Positions 1-8,697 are shown, numbered from the stretch's first letter. The stretch: DNA of 51,900 nt from Acidobacteriota bacterium (GCA_027622905.1 JAQBVV010000005.1:1-51900); one strand, 5' to 3'. A program made the numbers and translations. The notes: generated by a model not told the origin, from the letters alone.

Positions 1-106
1 CCGGATCCGCCTGCAGCCCGCCAATCCCGCCATGGAACCGATCGTGCTCGACGCCGACAATGTGCAGGTACAGGGCGTCGTGGTCGGCGTGATGCGCAAG
101 TATTGA
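1..106 (+). CDS. lexA: LexA repressor, C-terminal end (partial)
   Basis: Only the last 34 codons are in the window, reading in frame from base 2 to a TGA at 104-106. The peptide contains RLQPANPAMEP and ends QGVVVGVMRKY, the typical C-terminus of the LexA S24 autoprotease domain (late beta strands of the latch domain). LexA represses SOS genes and cleaves itself when RecA filaments form. The DNA-binding domain and the catalytic Ser and Lys lie upstream of the window, so function cannot be checked. No palindromic SOS box was recognised near the following genes. The assignment is by sequence pattern and is quite specific despite the short length. Confidence 0.85.
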   Translation, partial: RIRLQPANPAMEPIVLDADNVQVQGVVVGVMRKY

Positions 107-142
107 CGACGAAGACCATGGGCAAAGGTAGAATCCTTTACC

Positions 143-466
143 ATGAGCGACCAACCGGAACGTAAGCAGATCAACTTCACCATCGTCCCCGACGAGCAGC
201 CAGGCGAGCCGCGCATCTACGCCAACTTCTGCTCGATCGCCCATACACCATTCGACTTCACGCTGACGTTCTGCGAGGTGCTGCCGCTCTCTGACGAGGC
301 CGTCCGCGACGCGGAGAGCAAGCATGTCGTGAAGGCGCCGGTTCGAGCGCGCGTTGTCGTGCCCGTCCAGTTTTTGCCCAACCTCGTGGCAGCACTGCAG
401 GAGCACATGCGGGTGTTCTCGGATACCTACTCGAACGTCGGGTGGAACAAGGAGCCGGTGCACTGA
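143..466 (+). CDS. DUF3467 family protein
   Basis: A 107-residue acidic small protein of the DUF3467 family, which has no known biochemical role. The family look is clear: an IYANFCSIAHTPFDFTLTF strand region (about residues 28-46), a central VRARVVVP strand (about 68-75), and a C-terminal helix LVAALQEHM. No signal peptide or membrane segment is visible. It lies 36 bases after lexA, and nth starts inside its last codons. The ATG at 143 has no Shine-Dalgarno sequence, and a TAGAAT hexamer at 129-134 sits so close that the transcript could be leaderless. Confidence 0.8.
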   Translation: MSDQPERKQINFTIVPDEQPGEPRIYANFCSIAHTPFDFTLTFCEVLPLSDEAVRDAESKHVVKAPVRARVVVPVQFLPNLVAALQEHMRVFSDTYSNVGWNKEPVH

Positions 467-1155
467 GATCGGTCGCCACCCGCCGCCGGATCATCAGAAC
501 CCTCTCTCATCAGCACCCGAACGCGGACACCGAGCTGCGCTACCGCAACGCGTTCGAGCTCCTGGCGGCGACCATGCTGTCGGCGCAGTCGACCGACGTG
601 GGCGTCAACCAGGTGACACCGATGCTGTTCGAGCAATACCCCGACGCCAGGGCGCTCGCCGCAGCCACCACCGAGCGGCTCGAGCCGCTGATCCTCTCGA
701 CGGGCTTCTACCGGCAGAAGGCGAAGGCGTTGATCGCGATGGCGCAGATGCTCGTCGCAGACCACGACGGACAGGTTCCTGCGAGCATGGACGCACTGAC
801 GGCGCTGCCAGGCGTCGGACGCAAGACGGCGAACGTCGTACTCGGCCACGCGCTCGGCGTGCCAGGGCTGCCCGTCGACCGCCACGTGCTACGTGTGACC
901 AACCGCATCGGCCTCGCGTCGGGGGACGACCCGGTGGAGGTGGAGACGCAGCTCTGTGCGGCGCTCTCAAAGTCGACGTGGACGCTCGCATCCGACGTCC
1001 TGATCCTGCACGGGCGGCGGGTCTGTCGCCCGAAGCCGCTCTGCGACGAGTGCTCCATACGCACGGACTGCGACCACGACCGCCGCGTCATCGCGACCGG
1101 TCAGACCACCACGAAGACACGTGACACGCGCCGAGTTCGAACGCCTCGTCGTTGA
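442..1155 (+). CDS. nth: Endonuclease III (DNA glycosylase/AP lyase)
   Basis: Base-excision repair enzyme that removes oxidised pyrimidines and nicks the abasic site. Numbered from GTG 442, the helix-hairpin-helix LPGVGRKTANVV is at 122-133 with catalytic Lys128, and the catalytic Asp is Asp146 in PVDRHVLRV. The 4Fe-4S cysteines are Cys195, Cys201, Cys204 and Cys210. The first spacing is five residues, one shorter than the usual C-x6-C-x2-C-x5-C. GTG 442 overlaps the DUF3467 gene by 25 bases. An AAGGAG at 449-454 points instead to a CTG start at 463, which would remove seven residues that are not part of the family core. The next gene overlaps its 3' end. Confidence 0.93.
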   Translation: MEQGAGALRSVATRRRIIRTLSHQHPNADTELRYRNAFELLAATMLSAQSTDVGVNQVTPMLFEQYPDARALAAATTERLEPLILSTGFYRQKAKALIAMAQMLVADHDGQVPASMDALTALPGVGRKTANVVLGHALGVPGLPVDRHVLRVTNRIGLASGDDPVEVETQLCAALSKSTWTLASDVLILHGRRVCRPKPLCDECSIRTDCDHDRRVIATGQTTTKTRDTRRVRTPRR

Positions 1156-1540
1156 GGCCGTCATGCTGATTCCGAAACGCTTCCGGCGCGAGATGCAGAA
1201 CCTCGCGCTGGTGGTCGAGAAGGAACCCAGCCCGGACCTGCTCCGCGACATGGAGATCGAACCGCCCGATTCGCTCTACGGGCTCTATCAGGGAACGCCG
1301 CTGACCGAGCGAGGCTGGGCAGACGGCAACGCGCTCCCCGACACCATCACGCTCTTCCAGCGTCCCATCGAGGAAGACTGCGACGACGAGGACGAGGTGC
1401 GCGCCGCCATCGGCGAGACACTCATCCATGAAGTCGGCCACTACTTCGGACTGAGCGAGGAGGAAATCCAGGAGATCGAAGACCTCTACTGGCGAGGTGG
1501 CACGCTCGGGGCCGACGAAGACGACGAGGATGACGCGTGA
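1121..1540 (+). CDS. Small zincin-like metallopeptidase (Zincin_1 / DUF1025)
   Basis: A 139-residue cytoplasmic protein with a clear zinc-binding HEVGHYFG at residues 103-110 (His103, Glu104, His107), the hallmark of the short Zincin_1 family. The substrate is unknown. The N-terminal half is a typical helix plus strand (LIPKRFRREMQNLALVVE), and the tail ends in a run of Asp/Glu (GADEDDEDDA). The GTG start at 1121 lies 35 bases inside nth, and the stop overlaps the rsmA start, so translation is probably coupled. No signal peptide is present. Confidence 0.82.
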   Translation: MTRAEFERLVVEAVMLIPKRFRREMQNLALVVEKEPSPDLLRDMEIEPPDSLYGLYQGTPLTERGWADGNALPDTITLFQRPIEEDCDDEDEVRAAIGETLIHEVGHYFGLSEEEIQEIEDLYWRGGTLGADEDDEDDA

Positions 1541-2388
1541 GGCCCATCAGGTCACATACGGCGGGCACGCCGACGTATCCGCGCGCCAGAAAACGCTTCG
1601 GCCAGCACTTTCTCGAACAGGCCTGGGTGAACAAGCTGATTGCCGCGCTCGGTACCGATCCCGCGGATACGTTTCTCGAGATCGGCCCCGGCCGCGGTGC
1701 GCTCACCCGTGCACTCGCCCCGCACGTTGCGCGGATCGTGGCGGTCGAGATCGACCGCGACCTGGCGGCCGCGCTCCCGGCCCACGCGCCGTCACATGTG
1801 CGCGTCGTCACTGGCGACTTTCTTCAGGTCGACCTTGACGAACTGCTGGCTGACGAGCCGTTGCCGCTGCGAGTGATCGGCAACCTGCCGTACAACGTCG
1901 CGTCCCCGATCCTCTTCCGCCTGCTGCACGAGGCGAAGCACGGCCGCCGCTTCCGTGACGCCACGCTGATGCTGCAAAAGGAGGTGGCCGACCGGATCAT
2001 GGCGAAGGTTGGCTCGGCCGACTACGGGGTCCTCGCCCTCCAGGTCGGCCTGCTGGCCGACGTCGAACGGATCCTGACGCTGCCGCCAGGCGCCTTCCGT
2101 CCACCGCCGAAAGTCACGTCCGTCGTGGTACGGCTCCGGTTCCGGCCGCCGACGGCCGATGTCGGGGACCCGGCGATGTTTGAACGGGTGGTGCGCGGCG
2201 TCTTCCTCCAGCGCCGCAAGACGCTCCTCAACGCATTCCGCCCCGTCGCGGACTCGTTCGGGCAGGAGGCTGGCAGCGTGATCACGCTAGCCGATCTGGA
2301 CGGGAACCGGAGGTCGCAGACGCTGACGCTGACGGAAATGGCCCGGCTGGTCAGGGCATTGCAGGCTTCGGCGCCGCGCCCCGAATGA
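1537..2388 (+). CDS. rsmA: 16S rRNA dimethyladenosine transferase RsmA (KsgA)
   Basis: Dimethylates the two adjacent adenosines in the 3'-terminal hairpin of 16S rRNA late in 30S assembly. The 283-residue protein has the family opening KRFGQHFLEQ (19-28), the SAM-binding EIGPGRGALT (48-57), the acidic ribose-binding EIDRDL (71-76) and the catalytic NLPYN (116-120). A RRKTLLNAF segment in the C-terminal helical domain is also typical. The GTG start at 1537 overlaps the previous stop as GTGA. It is the last gene of the lexA-side cluster; RNase J follows after 318 bases. Confidence 0.95.
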   Translation: MRPIRSHTAGTPTYPRARKRFGQHFLEQAWVNKLIAALGTDPADTFLEIGPGRGALTRALAPHVARIVAVEIDRDLAAALPAHAPSHVRVVTGDFLQVDLDELLADEPLPLRVIGNLPYNVASPILFRLLHEAKHGRRFRDATLMLQKEVADRIMAKVGSADYGVLALQVGLLADVERILTLPPGAFRPPPKVTSVVVRLRFRPPTADVGDPAMFERVVRGVFLQRRKTLLNAFRPVADSFGQEAGSVITLADLDGNRRSQTLTLTEMARLVRALQASAPRPE

Positions 2389-2589
2389 TCGGATTCGAAC
2401 CGGTCTGGCGTCACTCATCTGGAGTCCACTCCTGAAAATCGGCGGAAACGACGGCAGAATGCGTCCAAGCCGTCCACGGACGCCTCCGAACATCCACGAA
2501 TCCCGGGGTCGCATGGCAGTCCGATCCGGGGCCATTCCTGTGCTATAGTTTTCGCCGGAAGTCGTTGAGCCTACCGGAGATCCAGGCAT

Positions 2590-2701
2590 TCCCAGCTGCC
2601 TGACGCTCGACTTGCCGTTGGTGAGTCTGGCACCCCCGTGTCGCAACCCTCCCGGGTCGTCGGCGCGGTTGAAAACAACGTGGTGCTGTTCCCAGCTGGG
2701 A
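2590..2701 (+). promoter_or_regulatory. Candidate structured 5' leader of the RNase J gene
   Basis: The 318-base gap between rsmA and the RNase J gene has no credible ORF. TCCCAGCTG at 2590-2598 can pair over nine bases with CAGCTGGGA at 2693-2701. The second site lies inside a 12-base perfect palindrome, TCCCAGCTGGGA (2690-2701), that covers the GGGA ribosome-binding element just before ATG 2707. Either pairing would hide the ribosome-binding site. A CTATAGT near 2541-2547 could be a -10 box, but no convincing -35 is present. The regulatory role is inference. Confidence 0.4.
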
Positions 2702-2706
2702 TCTGA

Positions 2707-4404
2707 ATGAATCAGTCTGTCTTACCGGCCGTGTCTCCGGACACGCTCGAGATCGTCCCTCTGGGCGGGCTCGGCGAGTTCGGCATGAACATGATGGCGG
2801 TGTCCTGGGAGGACACCACGATCCTCATTGACGCCGGTGTCATGTTTCCTGACCCCGATCAGCTCGGCGTGGACCTGATCATTCCCGATCTGACCTATCT
2901 CGAAACGCGCCGGGACCGGATCAAGGCGCTCGTCCTCACCCACGGCCACGAGGATCACATTGGCGCTGTGCCCCACGTGATGCCGCTGTTTGACGGCCCC
3001 GTGTACGGCACCGCGATGACGCTGGCCATGGTGGAGCCGAAGCTCGAGGAACACGGTATCGACGCCGGCGATCGGCTGCAGACGGTGAAGCCGCGCCAGA
3101 CCGTGACGATCGGTCCGCTCACGGTCGAATTCATTCGGGTGACGCACAGCATGCCGGACTGCGTGGCGCTCGCGATCACGACGCCGCTTGGTACCATCGT
3201 CCACACGGGCGACTTCAAGATCGATCAGACACCGATCGACGGCCAGCACTTCGACCTGCATCGCTTCGCGGAGCTTGGCACCCGTGGCGTCCTGGCGTTG
3301 CTGGCCGACAGCACCAACATCGATCGAAAAGGCTTCACCGGTTCAGAGGTCGAGGTCATCGACGCCTTCGAGGAGCTGTTCACCAGCACGACGGGCAAGC
3401 TCATGGTCGCCATGTTCTCGTCGAGCATCTATCGGATTCAGCTCCTCGTGGATCTCGCGGTGCAGTTCGATCGAAAAGTGGCGTTCGTCGGCCGCAGCCT
3501 CGTGAGGAACTCGGAGATTGCCCAGCGGCTCGGGTTTCTCCGCGTGCCGACCGGCGTGCAGATTCGCGATGTCGATGTGCCGAAGTTCCCGCCTCAGGAT
3601 GTCCTGTGCCTCGTCACGGGCTCGCAGGGTGAGCCGCGAGCGGCGTTGTCGCGCATCTCGGTGGACGAACACCGCCACGTACACCTAGCGGAGGACGATG
3701 TCGTGGTGTTTTCCGCTCGTGCGATTCCCGGGAACGAGAAGGCGATCGCCAGGACGATGAGCCATATCGCCAGGCGCGGGGCGGACGTGGTGACCGACGC
3801 GATGAAACACGTGCATGTGTCGGGTCACGGCAGCGCCGAGGAGATCAAGCTCGTCCTCTCGCTCGTGCGGCCCCGCTATTTCGTGCCGATCCACGGCGAG
3901 TATCGCCAGCTGTCGCAGCATGCGCGGGTCGCGCAGCGGATCATGGCTGGCGTGGAACCCAAGCTCCAGGCACTGCTGGCCGACGACGGCGACATCCTCC
4001 AGTTTGACGCCCGCGGCGCGCGCATCGCCGGGAAGGCGCCCGCGGGTCGCGTCCTGATTGACGTCACCCGCATCGGTGAAGTCACCGACGAGGTCCTCCG
4101 CGACCGCCGGCATCTGGGGGCCGACGGCATCGTGATTGCCGTCGTCACGATCAGCCAGCAAGGCGGCCTGCTCGTGGGCGAACCCGAAGTGGTCTCGCGC
4201 GGCTTCGTGGTGGGCGACGGCGACGAGACATCGATACTCAAGGACGCAGCCGGGGTCATCGCGGCATGCATCGAGTCCTCCAGCGTGGAGGCCCGCGCGG
4301 ACCAGGGACTCATGACCGAAACACTTCGCGGCGAGCTGCGACGGTTTTTCAAGAAGCGTTCCGGGCGCCGGCCACTGGTCCTGCCGGTGGTGATGGAGAT
4401 CTGA
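2707..4404 (+). CDS. rnj: Ribonuclease J
   Basis: A 565-residue metallo-beta-lactamase/beta-CASP ribonuclease with 5'-3' exonuclease and endonuclease activity in RNA decay and maturation. The metal motif HGHEDHIG is at residues 79-86. The N-terminal LEIVPLGGLGEFGMNM and later THSMPDC, HTGDFKID and SGHGSAEE (beta-CASP C-terminal histidine motif) are all diagnostic. Length matches bacterial RNase J, including the C-terminal domain. The ATG at 2707 has GGGA five bases upstream. It overlaps ftsK by one base (TGATG), implying cotranscription. The preceding leader may regulate it. Confidence 0.95.
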   Translation: MNQSVLPAVSPDTLEIVPLGGLGEFGMNMMAVSWEDTTILIDAGVMFPDPDQLGVDLIIPDLTYLETRRDRIKALVLTHGHEDHIGAVPHVMPLFDGPVYGTAMTLAMVEPKLEEHGIDAGDRLQTVKPRQTVTIGPLTVEFIRVTHSMPDCVALAITTPLGTIVHTGDFKIDQTPIDGQHFDLHRFAELGTRGVLALLADSTNIDRKGFTGSEVEVIDAFEELFTSTTGKLMVAMFSSSIYRIQLLVDLAVQFDRKVAFVGRSLVRNSEIAQRLGFLRVPTGVQIRDVDVPKFPPQDVLCLVTGSQGEPRAALSRISVDEHRHVHLAEDDVVVFSARAIPGNEKAIARTMSHIARRGADVVTDAMKHVHVSGHGSAEEIKLVLSLVRPRYFVPIHGEYRQLSQHARVAQRIMAGVEPKLQALLADDGDILQFDARGARIAGKAPAGRVLIDVTRIGEVTDEVLRDRRHLGADGIVIAVVTISQQGGLLVGEPEVVSRGFVVGDGDETSILKDAAGVIAACIESSSVEARADQGLMTETLRGELRRFFKKRSGRRPLVLPVVMEI

Positions 4405-6674
4405 TGGCAGACTCGACTATTCCTCGTCGTATCAGCGAGTTCGTCGGAATGGCACTGTTCGCCCTCGGCTTGATCTGGTTGATTGCGCTCGTGACGCACG
4501 AGCCCACGGATCCGGTCTGGTTTTTCACGACCGATGCGGCACAGCCGCCGGCCAACTTCATCGGGCGAGTGGGCGCGTTCCTCTCCGAACTGTCCCTCCA
4601 GCTGTTCGGATACGCGTCCTACCTGCTGCCCGTGCTGATCGCGGCCGTCGGGTGGCACTACTTCTGGTGCCGACAGCCCGACGCCGCGTACACCAAGGTG
4701 GTGGGTGTCGCGCTGTTCTTCGGCTGCGCCAGCACGTTTCTCAGCCTGATCGCCGGCACCAGCCAACTGGACGGCCAGACGTTCCACGCTGGCGGTTGGA
4801 TCGGTACGTCGCTCGGTGCGGCGATGTCCGAGTACCTGAACAGAACCGGCTCGATCATCGTGCTCCTGACGCTGATCGCCCTCTCGGCGATTCTCGCCAC
4901 GCAGTTCTCGTTTGGCCGCCTCTTCGCGCAGATCAGCAAGGAGTCGCGCGCACTCTGGATGCGGAGTACGGGCGCGCTGCGCGTGAGGGTCGAACGGTTT
5001 CGCAAAGAACGTGAGCGCCGCAAGGTCACGGCCAAGCACGCGAAAACGGCGGCACGCGCGGCAAAGGCCGACGCCCGCGCAGCCAAGGCCAAGCCCCAGG
5101 TGGCGGCTTCGGCCTCTCCGCGGGTGATGACCCGCACGCCTGTCGCGGTCGAGCCTTCGCTGCCGCTCCCCGACCCCGTCCCTGCCCCCGCCAAGGCCAC
5201 CGCGCCCCGCAAGGACGGCGTCTATACCTTGCCACCCCCGTCTCTGCTGGATCCGGCAAAGCTGGAACAGAAGATCGACGAACGCGAACTGATGGACTCG
5301 GCGCGCCAGCTCGAGGACAAGTGTCGGGAGTTCTCCGTCGAGGGTCAGGTCGCGCAAATTCACCCGGGCCCTGTCGTGACCACCTTCGAATTCAAGCCCG
5401 ACGCCGGAGTCAAGTACAACAAGATCACGGGCCTGGCCGACGATCTGTGTCTCGCGATGCAGGCGGACTCGGTCCTCATCGATCGTATCCCCGGCAAATC
5501 GACCGTCGGGATTCAGATTCCCAATCCCAACCGCGAGTCGATCTCCCTGCGCGAGTTGCTCGAATCCGACGCCTTCCAGCGGTCGACATCCAAACTCACG
5601 CTGGCCCTGGGCAAGACGATTCATGGAGAGCCGTATCTCGCGGACCTCGCCACGATGCCGCACCTCCTGATTGCCGGCTCGACCGGGTCTGGAAAATCAG
5701 TCGGTGTGAACGCGATGCTGACCAGCATCCTGTACCGCGCCACGCCGGCCGACGTGCGGATGATCCTGATCGATCCCAAGCGGCTCGAGCTGGGGATGTA
5801 CGAGGAGATCCCGCACCTGCTGACACCGGTCGTGGTCGACCCCAAGAAGGCCGCCAACGCGCTGCGGTGGGCCGTACGTGAAATGGAGGAGCGCTACAAG
5901 ACTCTCGCCGCCGAGGGCGTCCGGAACATCGAACAGTACAACCGCAACATCCGGCTGGTGCTCGCCGAGACCGGCGCCGCCAACGATCCCGACTCACCCA
6001 AGCCACTGCCGTTCGTGGTCGTCGTCATCGACGAACTTGCCGATCTGATGATGGTGGCAAGCAACGAGGTGGAGGAGTCGATCTGTCGCCTGGCCCAGAT
6101 GGCCCGCGCCGTCGGGATCCACTTGATCCTCGCGACGCAGCGCCCGTCAGTGGACGTGATCACCGGACTCATCAAGGCCAACCTGCCCTCGCGAATCTCG
6201 TTTCGGTTGTCGTCCAAGACCGACTCGCGGACTATCCTCGACGCCAATGGCGCGGAACAGCTTCTCGGCAAGGGTGACATGCTGTTTCTGCCGCCGGCCT
6301 CGTCTCGCTGTATCCGCCTCCACAGCCCCTATATCTCGGAACAGGAGAGCGCGCGGCTTGCCAGCTTCCTCCGCAAGCAGGGTGCGCCGGTGTTTGACGA
6401 GTCGATCACCGCCGAAGACGAGAAGACCGGACCTGGCGGCCTCATGTTCGAGAAGGACGACCTCTACGAGGAGGCGGCGCGGATCGTCGTCGGCACCGGG
6501 CAGGCCTCCATCTCGCACCTGCAGCGGAAGCTCCGCATCGGGTTCAGTCGCGCAGCGCGCCTGGTGGACATGATGGAATCGGAAGGCCTCGTCTCGCAGG
6601 GCGCCGGCGGAAAGCCGCGCGAAGTCCTCGTCGGTCACGGCTACTTCGAGGAGGTCGATGCGCAACTTCGCTAG
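4404..6674 (+). CDS. ftsK: DNA translocase FtsK/SpoIIIE
   Basis: Membrane-anchored ATPase that pumps chromosome DNA at the septum during division. The 756-residue protein has four N-terminal membrane segments (roughly 14-31, 55-80, 95-115, 140-165), then a basic and Ala/Pro-rich linker. The motor follows with Walker A GSTGSGKS (about 424-431) and Walker B VVVVIDELADLM (about 537-548), and the protein ends in a winged-helix gamma domain (ISHLQRKLRIGFSRAARLVD, about 697-716) that reads KOPS-like sites. ATG 4404 was chosen because it gives the standard membrane N-terminus and a one-base overlap with the RNase J gene. The next gene starts 17 bases before its end. Confidence 0.95.
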   Translation: MADSTIPRRISEFVGMALFALGLIWLIALVTHEPTDPVWFFTTDAAQPPANFIGRVGAFLSELSLQLFGYASYLLPVLIAAVGWHYFWCRQPDAAYTKVVGVALFFGCASTFLSLIAGTSQLDGQTFHAGGWIGTSLGAAMSEYLNRTGSIIVLLTLIALSAILATQFSFGRLFAQISKESRALWMRSTGALRVRVERFRKERERRKVTAKHAKTAARAAKADARAAKAKPQVAASASPRVMTRTPVAVEPSLPLPDPVPAPAKATAPRKDGVYTLPPPSLLDPAKLEQKIDERELMDSARQLEDKCREFSVEGQVAQIHPGPVVTTFEFKPDAGVKYNKITGLADDLCLAMQADSVLIDRIPGKSTVGIQIPNPNRESISLRELLESDAFQRSTSKLTLALGKTIHGEPYLADLATMPHLLIAGSTGSGKSVGVNAMLTSILYRATPADVRMILIDPKRLELGMYEEIPHLLTPVVVDPKKAANALRWAVREMEERYKTLAAEGVRNIEQYNRNIRLVLAETGAANDPDSPKPLPFVVVVIDELADLMMVASNEVEESICRLAQMARAVGIHLILATQRPSVDVITGLIKANLPSRISFRLSSKTDSRTILDANGAEQLLGKGDMLFLPPASSRCIRLHSPYISEQESARLASFLRKQGAPVFDESITAEDEKTGPGGLMFEKDDLYEEAARIVVGTGQASISHLQRKLRIGFSRAARLVDMMESEGLVSQGAGGKPREVLVGHGYFEEVDAQLR

Positions 6675-8313
6675 CGGCTGCGCCGTCCTCGTTGCACTGG
6701 CGTGCGCGGGCCTCAGCACCGATCTGGCGGCCCAGACCGCCGAAGGCATGTACACGGACATGCTGGCTCGCGAAGCCGTCCTGCGCGACGAACTCGGCCT
6801 GGCACCACAGCTCCGGGCACGACCGCCCGGTGAGGCGTCCACGGCGCTGCTCCGGCGCGTGCGCGCCACGGTGTCGGAGTACAAGGTGATCGTCAGCCGC
6901 TTTCCGCGCAGCGGATACAGCGACAACGCGCTCTGGCAGGGCGCCATGCTGGCCGTCGATGCCTTCTGGCAGTTTGGCGACACCCGCGATCGCACGACCG
7001 CGCTCGAGATGCTCGGGCAGCTGAAGTCGGAGTATCCGACCAGTTCGCTGATCGCACGCATCGCGAGCCTCTCGTCGCGGCTCACCGGCTCCCCCGCCAG
7101 CCCCGACCACTTGACCACGCTCCAGTCCGTGCGACGGGAGGTCTTGCGCGGCACGGTGCGCATGACGCTCGAACTCCAGGACGAGGCCACGTTCCACGAG
7201 GAGCAGCTCAGCGGACCTCCGCGCGTCTTCGTCGATCTCGACAACACGCTGGCGGTTGGCGCCCTCCGCGACGCGACGATACCGTTCGAGGGGGACGTCG
7301 TCCGGCGCGCGCGCGTCGGACGGCAGCCGAACAACCGTACACGCGTCGTGTTCGACCTGACAGGCGAGGGGCGCTACAGCGTCTACTCCCTTCACAACCC
7401 CTATCGTGTCGTGATCGATTTCGAGCGGCGCCCCGCCGACGAGTCGCCGGCGATGCTGGCCGACGGTGGTTCAGATGCGACACCGGATCTCGCGGACGCG
7501 AGCGCCGAACAACCGGCCGTCGGCGCGGCACTTGCGCCAGACGCTTCGGTTCCTTCCCCCGTCGCGGCGACGGCCAATGCCGCCGGCGGCTTCTCGCTGT
7601 CACGTCAGCTCGGCCTCGGAATGTCGCGCATCGTCATCGACCCGGGCCACGGCGGTCGTGATCCCGGCGCGCAGGTGCGTGGTCTCAGCGAGGCTGAACT
7701 CGTCCTTGATATCGCCATGCGGCTGGAGCGGCTCCTGAGCAAGGAGCCTGGCGTCGAGGTGGTGATGACGCGGCGCTCCAACGCCTACGTCGCGCTCGAG
7801 GAACGCACGGCCATCGCCAACCGTAGCGATGCCGATCTCTTCCTCTCGCTCCACGTCAACGCCTTGAAGGACGCGCGCGTGCGCGGATTCGAAACCTATT
7901 TCCTCAACTTCGCGTCGAATCCCGAGGCCGAGGCCATCGCGGCACGCGAGAACGCCGGCTCGGCCAAGACCATGGGGAACCTGCCCGACATCGTCCAGGC
8001 CATCGCGTTGAACAACAAGATCGACGAATCACGGGATTTCGCCGAGATGATCCAGAAGTCGATGCAGGATCGACTCAGCCGCGCCGACCGCCCGGTGCGC
8101 AGCCTCGGTGTAAAGCAGGCGCCGTTCATGGTGCTGATCGGCGCCACCATGCCGAGCGTACTGGCCGAGGTGGCGTTTCTGTCAAACGGTGACGAGGCCG
8201 CAGCGCTCAGGACGGAGCAATACCGCCAGGAGATCGCTGAAGCGCTGTTCGCGGGCGTGATGCAGTATCAGCACTCGTTGAAGAACCCGCCGGACATGCG
8301 CTCCGGCCTGTAG
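6658..8313 (+). CDS. N-acetylmuramoyl-L-alanine amidase with AMIN domain
   Basis: Exported peptidoglycan amidase of the AmiC type (551 residues). The N-terminus is a signal peptide (VLVALACAGLSTDLAAQ). A helical TPR-like segment spans about 65-145, an AMIN domain about 165-265 (RVFVDLDNTL, YRVVIDFER), then a low-complexity linker and an Amidase_3 domain. That domain has zinc motif DPGHGGRDPGA (about 327-337), FLSLHVNA, and catalytic Glu in VLAEVAFLSN. AMIN domains localise such enzymes to the division site, which fits its position directly after and overlapping ftsK. Confidence 0.93.
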   Translation: MRNFASGCAVLVALACAGLSTDLAAQTAEGMYTDMLAREAVLRDELGLAPQLRARPPGEASTALLRRVRATVSEYKVIVSRFPRSGYSDNALWQGAMLAVDAFWQFGDTRDRTTALEMLGQLKSEYPTSSLIARIASLSSRLTGSPASPDHLTTLQSVRREVLRGTVRMTLELQDEATFHEEQLSGPPRVFVDLDNTLAVGALRDATIPFEGDVVRRARVGRQPNNRTRVVFDLTGEGRYSVYSLHNPYRVVIDFERRPADESPAMLADGGSDATPDLADASAEQPAVGAALAPDASVPSPVAATANAAGGFSLSRQLGLGMSRIVIDPGHGGRDPGAQVRGLSEAELVLDIAMRLERLLSKEPGVEVVMTRRSNAYVALEERTAIANRSDADLFLSLHVNALKDARVRGFETYFLNFASNPEAEAIAARENAGSAKTMGNLPDIVQAIALNNKIDESRDFAEMIQKSMQDRLSRADRPVRSLGVKQAPFMVLIGATMPSVLAEVAFLSNGDEAAALRTEQYRQEIAEALFAGVMQYQHSLKNPPDMRSGL

Positions 8314-8335
8314 CGGGAGCCCGCCGGCCGCCCCT

Positions 8336-8575
8336 CTACAGGCCCAGGCCGCGACTCCTGGCGTCAGGGGGAAGCGGCGCGGACGATTCGCGAAAACGAC
8401 GGAAACCGACCACGACCGCCCCGACGACGACGCCGCCGACGGCCGCGAACAGGAGCATCACACCCGCAAGGGCGAACATGCTCAGCACGACCTCGACGCC
8501 GATGTCCGGCGTGATCGCCGGCTGCGTGTAGAACTCGACGACGATCGGACCCTGGTCAGGCTGCATGAACATCAT
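8336..8575 (-). CDS. Small single-span membrane protein, hypothetical
   Basis: A predicted 79-residue protein starting at ATG 8575. It has a short polar N-terminus, one long hydrophobic stretch of about 27 residues (VVLSMFALAGVMLLFAAVGG onward) and a basic then Pro-rich tail (GFRRFRESSAPLPPDARSR). The frame stays open upstream into the 104-base repeat, but that part is repeat sequence and not likely coding, so the internal ATG was chosen. It lies convergent to the amidase gene with 22 bases between the stops. No family was recognised. Confidence 0.55.
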   Translation of the reverse strand: MMFMQPDQGPIVVEFYTQPAITPDIGVEVVLSMFALAGVMLLFAAVGGVVVGAVVVGFRRFRESSAPLPPDARSRGLGL

Positions 8576-8593
8576 GGGCACACGTTTCGCGCT

Positions 8594-8697
8594 TAGAGCG
8601 CTTTTCGTTTCGGTCTGGGGCTTCCGGCAGGGGCCATGCCTTTTCGAAAAGCGCTTTCCCACGTTTTTCGGTCTCCACGGAATCGAAAAACGCTCTA
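8594..8697. repeat. 104-bp dispersed inverted-repeat element, copy 1
   Basis: A 104-base element with terminal inverted repeats of 17 bases (TAGAGCGCTTTTCGTTT and its near-complement at the right end, two mismatches). An internal TTTTCGAAAA palindrome is present. A second 104-base copy at 25037-25140 matches in about 93 positions by eye, in the same orientation. It starts 19 bases beyond the pepA stop. It resembles a MITE or REP-type element that could also act as a terminator. No transposase was seen. Confidence 0.85.

Noticed and set aside
2391-2402. GGATTCGAACCG, the reverse complement of a tRNA T-arm
   Set aside because: No matching acceptor, D or anticodon stems could be built around it on either strand.
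2545-2706. 6S RNA-like candidate before the RNase J gene
   Set aside because: GTTGGTGAG resembles part of 6S RNA, but the closed structure is only about 112 bases and runs into the ribosome-binding site, so a leader is more likely.
3876-5663. Long minus-strand ORF of 595 codons
   Set aside because: Antisense to the RNase J gene and ftsK with no recognisable domain.
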